A stretch of DNA of 64,000 nt from Pollenia angustigena (Eukaryota > Arthropoda > Insecta > Diptera > Polleniidae), in assembly GCA_930367215.1 (NCBI GenBank), contig OV884059.1, positions 243,597,803 to 243,661,802 on the forward strand. The letters are read 5' to 3'. Below the pieces are notes generated by a model, which ran no database searches, was not told the origin of the DNA, and saw nothing but the letters and a program-made list of their open reading frames with translations. The stretch's first letter is position 1. Every line of letters starts with the position of its first letter. A program made the translations under genes and the position numbers. Of the stretch, positions 1-12,172 are shown in pieces.

Positions 1-689
1 GTAAAATTTTTGTTTTAAAAAGAAACCACCGTAAAAAATAACAAATATTTATATGAGTTATGTTTGCTTTTACGGAAATTGTACTTTACTGTCAAAAATC
101 AAGGAGAAGAAAGCATGGAATTGTAAGTTTATACTTTGAGTCTGTTCCACATCAAGCAATGCTTATTTCGAAAAAATTTGTTTAGCACTTCTGTTCCGCA
201 GTGTTGACAAAAAACAAAATGTGAAAGGGTCAAAAAGTGTCACAAAATAGGTGATAATGATACAAAAGTATAATTTAAAAAAATGGTCATAAAAGGTATC
301 AACACCGTCGAAGGGGGTACTTTTGTATCACAACGGTAACGCTCGCCAAAAGCATTGATGTCCAAAAATATCTTGCATCTGTATTGGTGAGAGAATTATA
401 AAGAACAGTGACACGAAAAACTGAGCGCAAAGACTTTCATTAAAATTTAATCACAAGAAATAGTTTTGGTTGCAATAAATGTATAGTAATGGAGTTCTCA
501 TTAAATTTTCTTAATTTTTTAAACTGATTTTTTAAATGTTGACCTTTTAAAACTTTTTACAAACAAAGTGAATTGAAAATTTGCATATTTTACAAAAAAA
601 GAAAATCAGTTTTCACTGTGAAAATGTTTGAAAATAAAGAGTATCTAAAAAAACTAAATTAAAATCCTCTACATTTATGCCTTATAGCA
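1..689. other. AT-rich spacer, no gene seen
   Basis: No coding signal is recognisable. The only structure is a perfect 13-bp inverted repeat, TGATACAAAAGTA at 258-270 and its complement at 318-330, which could be a tiny fold-back remnant. Confidence 0.5.
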
Positions 690-1185
690 TTTTTACACTG
701 ATCAACAGCTAACATCTACCATCAATTTGTCACAATATGCGAAGATGTTATCATCTTTCCATAAGAAATACACAGGGCTAAAAACCAACATCTTTCAACA
801 TCTTTAAAAGATGTTCCATTCTACATCTTTCGATTATTTTAGTGTCATCACAAGAAAAGTGGCAATAAGTTCTATTATTATTGTAGCATCACTGACAAAA
901 ACAAGAAAAAAAAAAAAAAAAATTGGTTTTTAAAGCAGCGTTACCATTTGTCAAGTTTTATCTTTTATTGCAATGTTTTTTTGAACTTTAAATACATTTT
1001 TGTGTTTTCTTTTAAATTTTTGGCACTTTTGTAGAAAAACTTATTTTTTTATTTTAAAAACATTTTTTTTTAAAAATGGCGACATTTTTGTTTGATGGTA
1101 GATGTGAGATGTGAGCAATGTTAACGAGTGTTTCACATTTTCTACATCTTTGATGGTAGATGTAAGATGTCGATCAGAGTAAAAA
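690..1185. mobile_element. MITE-like element with about 36-bp inverted ends
   Basis: The left end (690-725) and the complement of the right end (about 1150-1185) match with few differences. Both read TTTTTAC, then an A or T, then CTGATC, and end in ACATCTACCATCAA. The GATGGTAGATGT motif is repeated inside the right end (near 1095 and 1151). No coding region and no clear target duplication were found, so the superfamily is open. The inverted ends are directly visible; a non-autonomous DNA transposon is an inference. Confidence 0.6.
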
Positions 1186-4100
1186 GCCAATTAATGACAT
1201 TTTTGTTTAATTCCATCATATTTTGTACACAGTGTATTTAAAAAAATATCCATACAGCTATCGAACATGTGCACTCGTCGCTGTACCACGAACAATTTAA
1301 TTAAAGAGCATAAAAACAAAGAGTTTTGGCTTATAAACAATTATTTGGTGAAATGATCATCTATGGCTTAAAGCAATACGACTATAGTAAATTTTTATTA
1401 AACTACCAAAATGTTCTAGCTCGTTAGTAAACATAGACAGCAACTACATTTGTGATGTAAGTGTTGTAAGACTTTTTCCCGAAGGATGTTACTAAATCGA
1501 AAAGAATTCGATAGCAAAAGCAATTGAGTTTTGCGAAATAGGGAAGCCAGATTTTTACACGTTCAAATTAATACACTTACACTTTTTATCTTATACACGC
1601 ATACTTTTGTATATTGTTGAGAGTCATTCGTTAAAATTTTCTCTTCACTCGTTTGTTTAAATTTTGATTTAAAGAAACAGCAGATAACAATTCATACGTA
1701 CAGTTATTCGTTTTTCCTTGTTGTTGATGTTATTGTTGACAAAGGCATCTTTAAATATGAAATAGTTTTTAATTTGCTTGCAGCCCACGTCACAGCTTTC
1801 AATTGAAATGAGCTTTGTCGAACAGTTTGTGTTTCGAACGAGCAACTGCAGTGTAATACATTTTTAAGTAGATTTTATTTTTAATTCCACTTTATCTTCA
1901 GTTCTTATTTGCAACTTTTTTCTTTTTCATTATTAAATTACGTAAATCAATGAAATATTATCGGAATTACTTTTAAGGAAGTTGATTTAACCAGTCTCTT
2001 GCCAAATTTTGTGTCCATTCAACAATTCTCGTTAAATTGAATGTTAAATAAATATTCAAATATACAAAATAAACTAAAATGTTTTATTAATTACGTTAAT
2101 TAATTTTTATTGTTATGAACCATGTATATTCTGTATATATTGAAAAAAACTTGAGACTTTTGATTAATCATTGAGGATGTATTTTTTTTTATCTGTGACA
2201 TCACATGCAAGATTTAGTTTATTGTATATTTTATGTGATTCCTATAACAACAGTCTACATATTACATAGCATGACATGCGATGACAATTTAGCCCTTTTT
2301 AGGCTAGACTGAGCACTAGTTGTATACCTGAAACTCGAAAAATTTCTAATTTCTCATATTTAACAACACTTTTTCATAAATTGTTTTTGCTAAAACTTTT
2401 GGTGTTTTAGTTTTAAAAATATGTTTGAGCCGTTTTTGCGCTTTTTGAATTATATGGCATGATCATTTTAGATCGTTTTTCAAATGTCTTTACGCGTTTA
2501 GGCATCCTTGGCATCCTCAATGGCTATATATTGCGACGTATGCTTAATATGAACATGTTTTATCAAGTATACGCCAAGTTGAGGAGTGATATTCGGGTTA
2601 ATGAAGTAAGATTGAATGGAATAATCACCAAACAACGATGCTGTCATTAGAAAAATCACCTTATACCAGTATTTAGAAATCCATTTTGTAGTGGGTTCAA
2701 ACTTCAAATGAAGCATCACAGTACCAACCAAGTGTAGAGGAATGCCATTTATAACGCTACCTTGTTATGGGGAAAAATTTAATTTGAATTATGTACCTAC
2801 TATCACTGCGCAGTGTTTGTGTGGAAAGAATGAAGGAAAAATGGCAATGAGAGATTTCTTTGAAAAAGAAACCATAAATTAGGTTTTTAAGCTTTTCAAG
2901 GCTTTTCTGCAGCATAATGAAAATACTTTAACAAATTAAAAAAAAAAACCAACATTGAATGGTAAATATTCAACTTGCAGTTTCTCCTTAAAAGAAAAAT
3001 AAAGAAAAAACTTTATAACAAAATAATAAACATTAATTATGTTTTTCAATGAAATGGGATTTTGTTTAAAAATTAAATTATCAATTATGATTTCATTGAG
3101 CACGTTTGTATCTATAGTTTAACACAAGTTAATGAAATAATAGATACTAATTAAATGCTGGGATATTTATTTTAGTATGCACAACATCAACACGACGTAA
3201 TTAAATTTGACAAACTCATACAAGCACCCTGCCTCTAACACACTTATTGGGTATATTTTTGTTTTTCTGTTTTGTATAAAAAGGAAGAGGGGAAAAAAAT
3301 TGATACAAAAGACTTGAAAAATAATCGCAAACCATTAATCAAATAAAACGACACACTCAAGTGTTACTTTGGCGTACAACAAAATGTTTAAATTTCTAAA
3401 AGGCAGCATATTAAAAAAAAAAAAAACAAAACAAAAGTTGAAGAAAATGGAAAGAATGGCTACACAGCACTGGTACTTAATATAAAGGAAATGTTGTGAA
3501 TTTACTTTGTTTGTTTTTGCCCCATATCAAATTACACTTGGGAACAATTTTGTCACTTTTACAAAAGTATATGCGCATGCATGAATGTGTGTGTAAGTAG
3601 GTTTGATTAGACTAAATGGTAAATGTTTCCTATTCCTGTATGTTTGGTAATTTACTTATGTCCCTGAAGTATAAATTTATGATTTTATCACTGAAACTAC
3701 ACAAACACAATATCGATATCAATATTAATGATCCCGGCATTTGCATGGGGGGGGAGGTTTGGCTTCCAAAGTTTTTTACATTAACTGATAAATAGACAAA
3801 ATTCCTATTTTAGCTGTCATAAAATTGTATCTGTTCTCAAGTTGATATACATTTAATAAGGTAAATAATTTTGGATAAGATTGTCTTATGAATTATTGAA
3901 TTATTTAACACAGTGGGACAGTTAAAATAGACTTCCAAAAAAACTTTCGTCGCATGCCATTTGTACATTTATTAGATTTTCGATTACAATCTCAAAATAA
4001 GAAGTAGGAGTTTGTTGGCAAACACATATTTAGCCGAAAGCTGAATTGTTAAGCATTTTAAATATATCGCACTGGTTCCTCTATAGAAAGTCAACTCAAA

Positions 4101-5946
4101 ATTTATCAATTTCACTTTTTGCAATAAATCGATGTAAAGTGGTCATATCTACGCACTGTAAAAATCTAAGATCAATTTCTCTAGTATTTTACTTTTAAAA
4201 AAACAATCGTATTCCCCTTTACATAAAGAGTACATATTAAAAGAAAACAGTTTTTTGTCTCTGCTAAAAATTTAAAACCAGTGCGAAATATAAAAATGTT
4301 TGGATACAGAAATTAATTTAAATAAATGTTGTTTTTGTTTTTTTTTTAATTTTCATATTGCTCTTGTTTAATCACAGTTATACATAGTTTAAATGCTGAA
4401 TGATTAAATACAGGTCTCTATGTCGACCAGAGAACAGCTTTATGCGATTGAAAAAAATCGCATTTAATCAACAACAACAAATACACTTGCTTGCGGTCAT
4501 ACAATCAAACTTGCGCAACCGCAAACATTCGCTGCTGGTTTGCTGTCATTCAAATATTGCACATCGTGCTTTGTTATTTATACAATCGTAAGCTTCGTTT
4601 TTTAATAAAGATGTTTGTGTCTTCTTTGCGACAATGATTGTTTTGGTAAAGAGGAAAAAAAAAAATACAAACAAAAAAGCCAGAAATGAAGCAATTATTA
4701 CTCATGTATTCATTCAGCATTAACTATGTAGTACAAGAAAAAAAAATGAAACTAAACGCACATATGTAGGTACATACATACAAACAATTTCCATAGAAAC
4801 AGACTTTTTTTGTCTTAAAAAGTACAGTAGTTCTGTATGTAGGTACAATGTATTCTTGTTATTGTTGTTAATTTTAACAAAGCATGAAAGTGGTTTATTG
4901 TTGTTAATGTTAACAAGCGTCTCATCGAGTGGACAATGACTACTTGACTGCAAAAGTATAAGTATGTGTTCTTTTGAATATACACAGTTGTGTTATATTG
5001 CGTGAGCAACAAAAATGCAAATAAAGCACTTTCAATAAAAAACGAATAAATGCAAAAATCAAATGTGTACGAAACGATGTAAAAATTACCAACGTGGAAC
5101 TTTGTTTTGCAAGCAAAGATTGAATGTAAATTTTAGCGTATGAATAAATCAAGAAAAATTGTGATTTTGCAGTTCTCTGAGTCGACCCCTTTGTGTGAAA
5201 TTATCGTATATTACAAAAACCAAATTTTACAGGACAGCCATTTTTCTTATTTTCTCTGCTTTCGCTTGCAATATCAAAATGAAAATATATTTGCTTTTTG
5301 GAGCAACGAAGTGGAATTCGCCTACAATATTTTGTCAGGTGGCGTCTCTTTGAATGTAGAACAAGATCAAAAACTTAATTTCAAAAAAATTGGCATATAC
5401 GATAATTTCGCTCAAAGGTGTCGATATGTTAAAAGATGTATTGTACAAAAATTTAACAACATATTTTTAACACATGGACCAGAGTATATTTTCTTAAGGT
5501 TTAAGTTACGCTGAGTTTCTGCATCACATCAGGTTTTCGCTATTTCTTCAACAAAAAATTCCTGTTTTCACCTACCAAGTCCTACTAATTAACTTTGTCC
5601 CTTAATAAATACGTTTGAGTTCTTTTAATTGCAAATCCAAATAAATACAAACATTTATTTAAATAAACAAATTGAATTGAAATAATTTTATAACGCTCAC
5701 AAAATTTATCCAATATTTTTAGTTACGAACTGACCCGTTTAATGTTTCAAAACAAACTAAACTATTTACAAGTCTGCCTGTATTCATAGTTCACGACCGG
5801 TAGTTTTTGTAGACTAGTAGATTCAAGAACCTTCAAGTCGATTCCAGACCATTCTGTTTGAATTCGAAATTCTACAAATTAATCTAAGGTCTACAATACA
5901 GTGGAGCAAATAGCAATTTTAGCTAATACAACATAAATTATAATTT
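1186..5946. other. AT-rich spacer, no recognisable gene
   Basis: Homopolymer runs and simple A/T-rich sequence dominate. Short open frames exist, the longest being 124 codons at 5140-5514 on the plus strand. That frame has no domain, signal peptide or repeat that I recognise and has the base composition of its surroundings, so I do not call it a gene. Nothing else supports coding or structured RNA here. Confidence 0.5.
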
Positions 5947-6319
5947 ACCAGCTAAAAATTTTATCATTTTGGGAAGCACTAATGGTAACTTTAAAAAAAA
6001 TAAGCGCACAATTATGCGCTTCGCAATAAGACATACAGAAATGCAATAAAGTAAGTGAAAGAACTCTCAACAACTTTTATAAAAAAATAACATTTCATGT
6101 GCCTCGGCATTCCCTTACTACGAAGCATGTTTGTAAGGGAGAATACTAAAAGATGATTGTAAAAAAACATTCAGTGTGTAAAGCTAATCGTTACATCCAA
6201 CAATTTATGTGGGAACTTGCCATATAAAATTCATGACTTTCGTAAGCGCCATGGTAAGCGAAACTTTAATGTTTTTCCCTTACAAACCTGCTTCGTTGGA
6301 AGTTCCATTTTTTATTGGG
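5947..6319. mobile_element. Dispersed MITE family 1, copy 1
   Basis: This segment is closely similar to 42433-42848. Shared landmarks are a run reading AAGCGCACAA...ATGCGCT, then CATTCCCTTAC, GTAAGGGAGAATACTAAA, and the closing TCCATTTTTTATTGGG. The ends are short inverted repeats: CCAG/CCCAGTAAAAA on the left and TTTTTTATTGGG on the right. An internal GTAAGGGA/TCCCTTAC inverted pair is also present. No transposase is visible. The two copies differ by an extra stretch of about 45 bp in the second copy, near 42687. Confidence 0.7.
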
Positions 6320-6441
6320 TTATAACTAAAACTGTACATAATTATTAGATGAGCATAATCTCGTAACAATATTAACCCATTATATAACCTCGTTGCTTTG
6401 AGATATCTAAGCCTGAAAAATTCGAATATTTCCTTTAATTA

Positions 6442-7457
6442 TAGATGGGACTCTACAGGGTATTAACCTGATGTCTGGGTAAATACCGGGTACATTCCTT
6501 TTTTGGGAATTTATTTGTGTATTTATAAAACTCAAATTCATATGGCAATCATTAAGGGCCACTTTTTGGGTTAGAGATTAGCGATTAAATTAATTTTAAT
6601 CTCCGTATTTACTTTTTGAGTTGTATTTTTTAAAATTTTTTTTATTAGTTTAAGCGGCCAACGGTGGGGGTTTAAACCTAAACTTAAACTGACATAAAGA
6701 ACTTTTGCAAAAATATAACCAGAAGAAACATTTTTAAATATGAGCACTTTTATATAATTTTTTCGTTCCATATTTTTTTTCTTTAATATATATTTTTTTT
6801 AAACACAAAAAATTTCTACCTTATAAACAATTTTAAATTCTTCTTCTTCTTCTTTGAAAACATCCATATTGCTTGATAAAATGTTGACATTTGCAAAAAA
6901 ATGTTGCCATATATTTGTGCTCAGTATGGTAGCGCTACATGGTTTAAGCCACCACCCAAAAATATCTAATTCAATTGATACTAGATTAACTTAATTCTCA
7001 GATTAGCTAATTTTAAAATTAAGTTAACTCTAATCTTAAACCCATAAATGGCTCTAACTGTCAGTAAACTGACTTTAATTTTAAATTACTTTTTGTTTTT
7101 TAAAATTGATTAAATAAAATGTTAAACAGAATATGGGAATCTATTTCTCATGGTGAATAACATATGTTTTTATTCATTTTCATATTAATTCGAATGTGTA
7201 TTCTAAGTCAAATTACAACTCTAAATGCTTTTATACTTTAATAGTCTTATTTCTAAAATATTTTCTAGGAATATTTTCTATGCACTATCATAATTTTCAA
7301 ATCAATATAAAAATTTATAAAAATTAAACAATAAACTTTAATCAAATATTGTACCAAACGTTTATACCCTCCCTTTGGATAAAAACCAGGGTGCTTACCA
7401 ATTCTAACCCTATTTACCGAGTATTTACTTATTGGATATTTACCCCTTTCCCATCTA
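6442..7457. mobile_element. Inverted-repeat element with GGGTAAATA-type subterminal motifs
   Basis: TAGATGGGA at the left end is complemented by TCCCATCTA at the right end. Next to both ends lie several versions of a short motif, GGGTATTAACC, GGGTAAATACC and GGGTAC on the left and ACCCTATTTACC, GAGTATTTAC and ATTTACCCC on the right. This arrangement resembles the hAT-type elements elsewhere in the window, but an 8-bp duplication could not be found, so the superfamily is uncertain. A second element (6552-7057) seems to be nested inside. Confidence 0.45.
6552..7057. mobile_element. Nested inverted-repeat element
   Basis: The left end reads GGGCCACTTTTTGGG, then TTAGAGATTAG. The complement of the right end reads TTAGAGCCATTTATGGG, then TTTAAGATTAG. 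Internal to both ends are repeated TTAATC/GATTAA motifs. No coding sequence and no clean duplication were found. It is probably a non-autonomous DNA transposon inserted in the element around it. Confidence 0.4.
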
Positions 7458-8502
7458 TACCTAAAATCATCGTGTTTTCTGAATAAAGTTTAGGATTTAG
7501 TCCCAGGGTTTCGTCATTTTCTAAATTTTGCAGTCCTGTGTAATTATAGAAATTTTTATTTTTTCTTAAACTTTACTTTTTTTAATTCAAGTAGGGACAC
7601 CGAAATATAAAACCTTAAGCAAAACTGGATGTTTTCAAGCTAAACACACACAGATAGCAACTGTTACTGAACGAATGGTGTGAATGTTTTCTTGTTTTCT
7701 TGTTTTCATGAAATGTGACATGTATATTATTGCTTGAGTATAAAGGCACCACAACAACAAACCTTTTTTGTTGTCGACTTAAGATAATGCAAAAGCAATG
7801 AATTTATTTATGAACAGCCAGCAAAAGTGAAGGTTTTCAATCTGCTCTCTGTTCTGAAATACTGTGAATTGTAATTTCTCTCTTAATGAAAGCCAAAGGG
7901 GAAATAAATGCTTAGTAGAAGTCATTTGTTGAGTGATGTTGCTTTCTTAACTTACTAATTTTACGGATTTTCCCCTGTATTCATAAACGATTATTAAATT
8001 AAACAAATAAATTTAAAAAATTTGTACGCATACGTTCAATTGGGTTTAACAATTCATATAAAATAATAATACAAAGTCATGCCCTCTCGTCGTAACAGCT
8101 ATCTGCCAAATTGCGCAAAATATGTTTTTTTATAATTTTCACTTCCTTCCATAAACAACGTATACTTTTTAGATGTTATAAATATTAATCATACGCCATG
8201 GCTGAAAGACAAAACAACGTGTCATAACTTTTCAAAAGTTTACAGGAGACGGAAAAACGTTAAAAAATGGAAACTACTTACAGTATTAAAAGAAAATTTA
8301 CAAATCAGGATTAAAATTAAACCAAAAATATATGTATCTATATTGGATGAAAAAACACTCACAAGTACGGAAAAACGTTTTTTTTTGGTAGTTTGTTTTT
8401 TGAAAAGCAAAGATAAATGTTGAAAATTAATGTTGTAATTAGTATTGTGGTTATTTTGTTGAACTGTTTTTATGGATTTATACCAAATTTTTATATTTTA
8501 AT
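7458..8502. other. AT-rich spacer, nothing recognised
   Basis: No open frame with a recognisable domain, no structured RNA and no repeat shared with another part of the window. Confidence 0.5.
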
Positions 8503-8720
8503 CAGGCTAAAGCTCATTGAATTTAATTTTCATTAAATTATTTTTATGAAGAAAGGAATTTTACAACATTAAATTAATAAAAATTAATTGATAATCTTTC
8601 ATACTTGACTGTCACGAGAATCGAATCCAGGCTTTTACGGACAGGTTAACCTTACATGTTTCGATTGCAGCCACTCAATCTCTTTAATTGTCGACGGCTG
8701 GCAGTCAATAGTCAAACATC
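8503..8720 (-). mobile_element. tRNA-derived SINE, copy A
   Basis: On the minus strand a tRNA-like B box (GATTCGATTCTC, plus 8617-8627) follows an A-box-like GAGTGGCTG. After it come the family body (TATGAAAGATTATCAATTAA), GTTGTAAAATTCC and the 3' tail that ends AGCCTGATTAAAA at 8503. The same order of blocks occurs near 9764, 10670, 17432-18420 and 49380. A tRNA-type promoter plus a shared 3' tail defines a SINE. A second, oppositely oriented tail at about 9005-9080 makes this locus an inverted pair. Confidence 0.6.
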
Positions 8721-8740
8721 AATCTTTAAACCAGTCATAA

Positions 8741-8918
8741 CCACTCCATAGACTCGCGAGCAGTCAATAATTGTATTTTTCACACAGACACGGTCGGCAA
8801 TTCACATGTACACAACAACTTTGTTCGGGCCACTCCATAGTCTTACGAGGCAGTCAATAATCGTATTTTTTACACAGACACGGTCGGCAATTCATATGTA
8901 TACAACAACTTTCTTAGT
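8741..8918. repeat. Tandem duplication, 89-bp unit, two copies
   Basis: The block beginning CCACTCCATAG and containing CACACAGACACGGTCGGC and ACAACAACTTT starts at 8741 and again at 8830. The two units differ by a few substitutions. It lies between the two inverted SINE tails. Confidence 0.75.
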
Positions 8919-9004
8919 TGCTTGGTTATCACTCCTTTAAACCAAATGGTATTTGACCCTTGGAAGAACGAACTTTGCTTTGTATGATTATCTCATACAA
9001 TCAA

Positions 9005-9080
9005 AAATGAAAAATTATAAATAAATTTTAATTCTTTTCATAATTTAATGAAAATTAAATTCAATGAACTTTAGCCTGAT
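9005..9080 (+). mobile_element. SINE 3' tail, inverted relative to copy A
   Basis: ATGAAAAATTATAA, then TAATTTAATGAAAATTAAATT and CTTTAGCCTGATTAAA on the plus strand match the tail of the SINE family. This piece faces copy A, so the pair 8503-9080 could form a long hairpin with a loop of a few hundred bases. Confidence 0.55.
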
Positions 9081-9763
9081 TAAACTAAAGTTTTTTGTAA
9101 AATAATTATAATTCTTTTCGATTATAACAGTTCGAAAAACCAATTAATTAACCCACAATCAGTAACTGTAAATGAGTATTTTTTAAACACTTCACGCTGT
9201 GTGGTTGTCGTTATCTTAAAGTTTTATTCCCTAAAATAAAATAACGTACCATCAATCTAAATCCGTTTAGAAAAAAATTCCAAGTCTTCTTTAAATTATT
9301 GTGTTTCTGCTTTATTTAAAATCTATATTTCTCATACCATGCAGCCTCTAGCAACAAATGATATAAAATGATTATAAACATCACACATAAGCGTTTTTTG
9401 CCAATCTAGCCGGACATAAGGCAACTAATTAAAGTTGAGAAATGCTAAAATTAAAGTACGAAGCTCGACAGACAACAAAGTTCTGCTTCGTATAATGAAT
9501 TTTCAAGTCTTTTGCTTGAGATTTGTGGTTTTAAGACACTGTTAAAATCAGGAAAGTTGATTATATTGCATGCGTGTTCATTGACTTTTTACGGTATGGG
9601 AGGTTTACACAATATTTTTTTGTGAGTAAACGAATAAAGATTTTACATTGATTTTTTTTTCTGTGAAAGACTATATTAAGAGCTTCTTATAAAAATTTTT
9701 AGAAATAAGAACAATTTTGATTTTCGTTTAACTGTTAATTTTTAATTTTCGATATTCCTTAAT

Positions 9764-9978
9764 TAGGCTTGAGTTCAAAAAATTTAATTTTAATTAAATT
9801 ATTTTCACTTAGGGAAGGAATTTTTACAACTTGGAATCTTTATTAATATTTATTGATAATTTTTCCTGGCTGAGCTGGGATTCGAACCGGGTTGACCTTT
9901 ACATGTTTCAAGAATCACCACATTCTATCGTCAGAAGATCTTTGAGTTCTACCCACTGCACCACTGCGGTGTCCCTTA
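9764..9978 (-). mobile_element. tRNA-derived SINE, copy B
   Basis: On the minus strand an A-box-like GTGGTGCAGTGGGTAG (plus about 9950-9963) precedes the B box GGTTCGAATCCC (plus 9878-9888). Then come the family body and a tail ending AGCCTAATTAA at 9764. This is the best-preserved promoter of the family. It is inserted inside the Transib element. Confidence 0.65.
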
Positions 9979-10486
9979 AGCCAACAGTCAAGCATCAATC
10001 TTTAACCAGTAGTACTGGTGGTTCGAAATTTGCTGTTATTATCACTTAAATTTCAAATTACATGTTGCCTCCTTTCCTCTATTTTTTTTTCGTTTTCTTT
10101 CTGTCAAGACTTTGTCTTGAAAACCTGAATACATTTGTTTATTATGTTGTTTTTGTCCACTTTCGTCGGTTTCACTTTTTTGTAAAAAAAACAAATTAAA
10201 AGGTTTTTGAAAGTGAGTTTTGTTGTATCAATTAAAATCTTTAACATCACGATAAAATTTTGTATCTCTACTTTTAAATTCAGAAAAGCAAAAAACAAAA
10301 AGGTTGCGCATTTTTTTTATGTTTTTGCTTATCTTGCATAGGTACATATGATAGAAACCCTTTCGTCAGCCATAAAATGTTTTGGTTGTACGTAAATGTT
10401 TTTTTATTTAATTTATTACATCTAAGACTTATATTACCTGTGTAAAAAAGGAATGCGCGATACTGTAAGTAACCGTTTTTAACCAC

Positions 10487-10660
10487 GTGATTTTATGGAG
10501 TAAAATAAATGTACCTGTGCTGCATAACTTTAAAAAATTATTAATTAAAGTAATTACAAGTGGTCAAAAAATCCATTTGCACGAGTTTGCAAATTATTGC
10601 TTAGACACTGCAAAACTTTACCTCTGTTTTTTTTTTGTACTTTTTGTCAAGAATTTTTCT
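10487..10660 (+). pseudogene. Transib transposase fragment
   Basis: The translation contains VITSGQKIHLHEFANYCLDT, followed by AKLY. This matches the segment just before the last catalytic region of Transib transposases. The homologous stretch in the other Transib of this window reads AITSGHRINIEKFEEYAHKT, followed by AEIY. The similarity stops at about 10625, and a SINE inverted pair follows at 10670. The region around the catalytic glutamate, which should come next, is absent. Its position inside matched CACA-type ends supports the call. Confidence 0.65.
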
Positions 10661-10669
10661 GGAAATTTT

Positions 10670-10891
10670 CAGGCTTAATTTCATCAAATTTAATTTTCAT
10701 TAAATTATTTTTATGAAGAAAGGAATTTTACAACATGAAAATTAATTAAAATTGTTATTGGTAATCATTAATTCTTGACTGACCTGAGATTCGAACCCAG
10801 GCGGCCTGAAATTGAACCAGCCGCCTGTTGTAAAATTCCTTTCTTCATAAAAATAATTTAATGAAAATTAAATTTGATGAAATTAAGCCTG
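10670..10891. mobile_element. SINE inverted pair (fold-back), copy C
   Basis: A minus-strand SINE piece with B box (GATTCGAACCC, plus 10788-10797) and tail meets an inverted second tail. The outer arms, 10670-10735 and 10827-10891, are nearly perfect inverted repeats of about 65 bp. The outermost sequence is CAGGCTTAATT on the left and AATTAAGCCTG on the right. Between the arms lies little more than the B-box half of the tRNA-like head. It is inserted in the Transib next to the transposase remnant. Confidence 0.7.
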
Positions 10892-11423
10892 ATTAAAAAT
10901 ATTGAAAATTTGGATTAAAAAAAAATTTTTTTTGACAGGTTCGTTACGGGGGCTGAGTTTGGAGGGATACTTCCCCCTACCCATAAAAGTTAAAAAATTT
11001 GAGTTTTACAGAATTAAGGCGTTAGTAATCTATTTCTTTTAATGTTTTTATTTTTTTTGGAATATTATTTTATGTGACCGCCCACAAAAGGGGGCGGGGG
11101 CGAAAAGTGTAATTTTACGATCTCCTGGGTCCAATTTTAGGTTTTTCAACTTTCGCCGACGTGTAAAGTTGAATTTGCCAAACAAAAGTATGGGAAAACT
11201 TAAAAAAAAATTGCATTTTTCAGAGGTTGGATTAGTTCTTTTAGGGGGAACTTTTTCCTCCTCGGTCCGATTTATATTTATTTTTAATGTTTACCTGCCT
11301 ATGACAATAACACATATTTCTGCCAAGTTTCATCGATCTAGGGGCACTTAATCACTTTTAAAAAGCAATATAAGCTTAAGCAAAAAGTAATGTACGGCTA
11401 GATTGGCAAAAAACCCCCATGTG

Positions 11424-12172
11424 CATCAGCCTGTTTGTCAGCTTCGTTAAGTTTTATTTTTATAAATTAAATAACTTTGAATGTGAAACGCATTAGTCAT
11501 CTGAAAAGGTGGGGGTTTTTTTTTTAAAATCTACAAATAGCTGCAGCTTAAATCTTTTAAATTTGGAAAATAATTGATTGTCCAAGAGAGTTATAATGGT
11601 GAAATGCCTATCAAATACCATAATTTTTTTGCAAATCTAAATAAAATTTCAAGTCTTTATTCCATTTGTTTATCATAAGGTTACTATATTCAGTGTAGTA
11701 GATGTGTTCAACAACATTTCATTTTATATCTGTGGAAAAAAGTAAAAGGTTCTTATGTCAACATTGTAATATTTGAGTTTATGGCAAATTTGTAAATATC
11801 TATGTACCCAACGGACAAAGTTGCAATTATTTTGTACGATTTTTCGGAAAATTACCTTTTGCTATTTTTTTCTTTTTAATGTTTAATAACATTTGGCAAA
11901 ACAACTAAACTTACGAACTTTGACGTCAAGAGAGTTTGGGATTAGGAACTTAAAAGCACTATAAAAGAAGGAAATTGATGATTATTTTTTAGAATAAAAA
12001 TATATAAAAATAGCTTTCTTATAAATACATTTTTATTATGAAAACTTTTATTATAAACTTTCACAAAACTCAATGTTCTCAATCGTTGTTTGATGACTAA
12101 TTTAGAGATCGCAAGCAAAACAACTGATTAAGTAACAGAAGATCAATTTTGTCGTAAATTTTGTAACCAGTA
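11424..12172. other. AT-rich spacer
   Basis: No coding or structural element is recognised between the Transib duplication and the next inverted-repeat element. Confidence 0.5.

Larger units (their letters stand above)
9384..11423 (+). mobile_element. Transib-type DNA transposon, internally decayed
   Basis: The left end CACATAAGCGTTTTTTGCC, then AATCTAGCCG, is inverted at the right end, whose complement starts CACATGGGGGTTTTTTGCC. The element is flanked by a perfect 5-bp duplication, CATCA at 9379-9383 and 11424-11428. Ends starting CACA and a 5-bp duplication are typical of Transib, the family related to RAG1. A Transib-like coding remnant lies at 10487-10660, and two SINE insertions lie inside. 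The element is about 2.0 kb and cannot encode a full transposase. Confidence 0.8.

Noticed and set aside
1788..1860. Possible exon after TTTGCTTGCAG
   Set aside because: The frame is open for only about 27 codons and no convincing donor site ends it.
5140..5514. 124-codon plus-strand frame as a host gene
   Set aside because: No recognisable domain, no composition change against the neighbourhood, no splice or promoter support.
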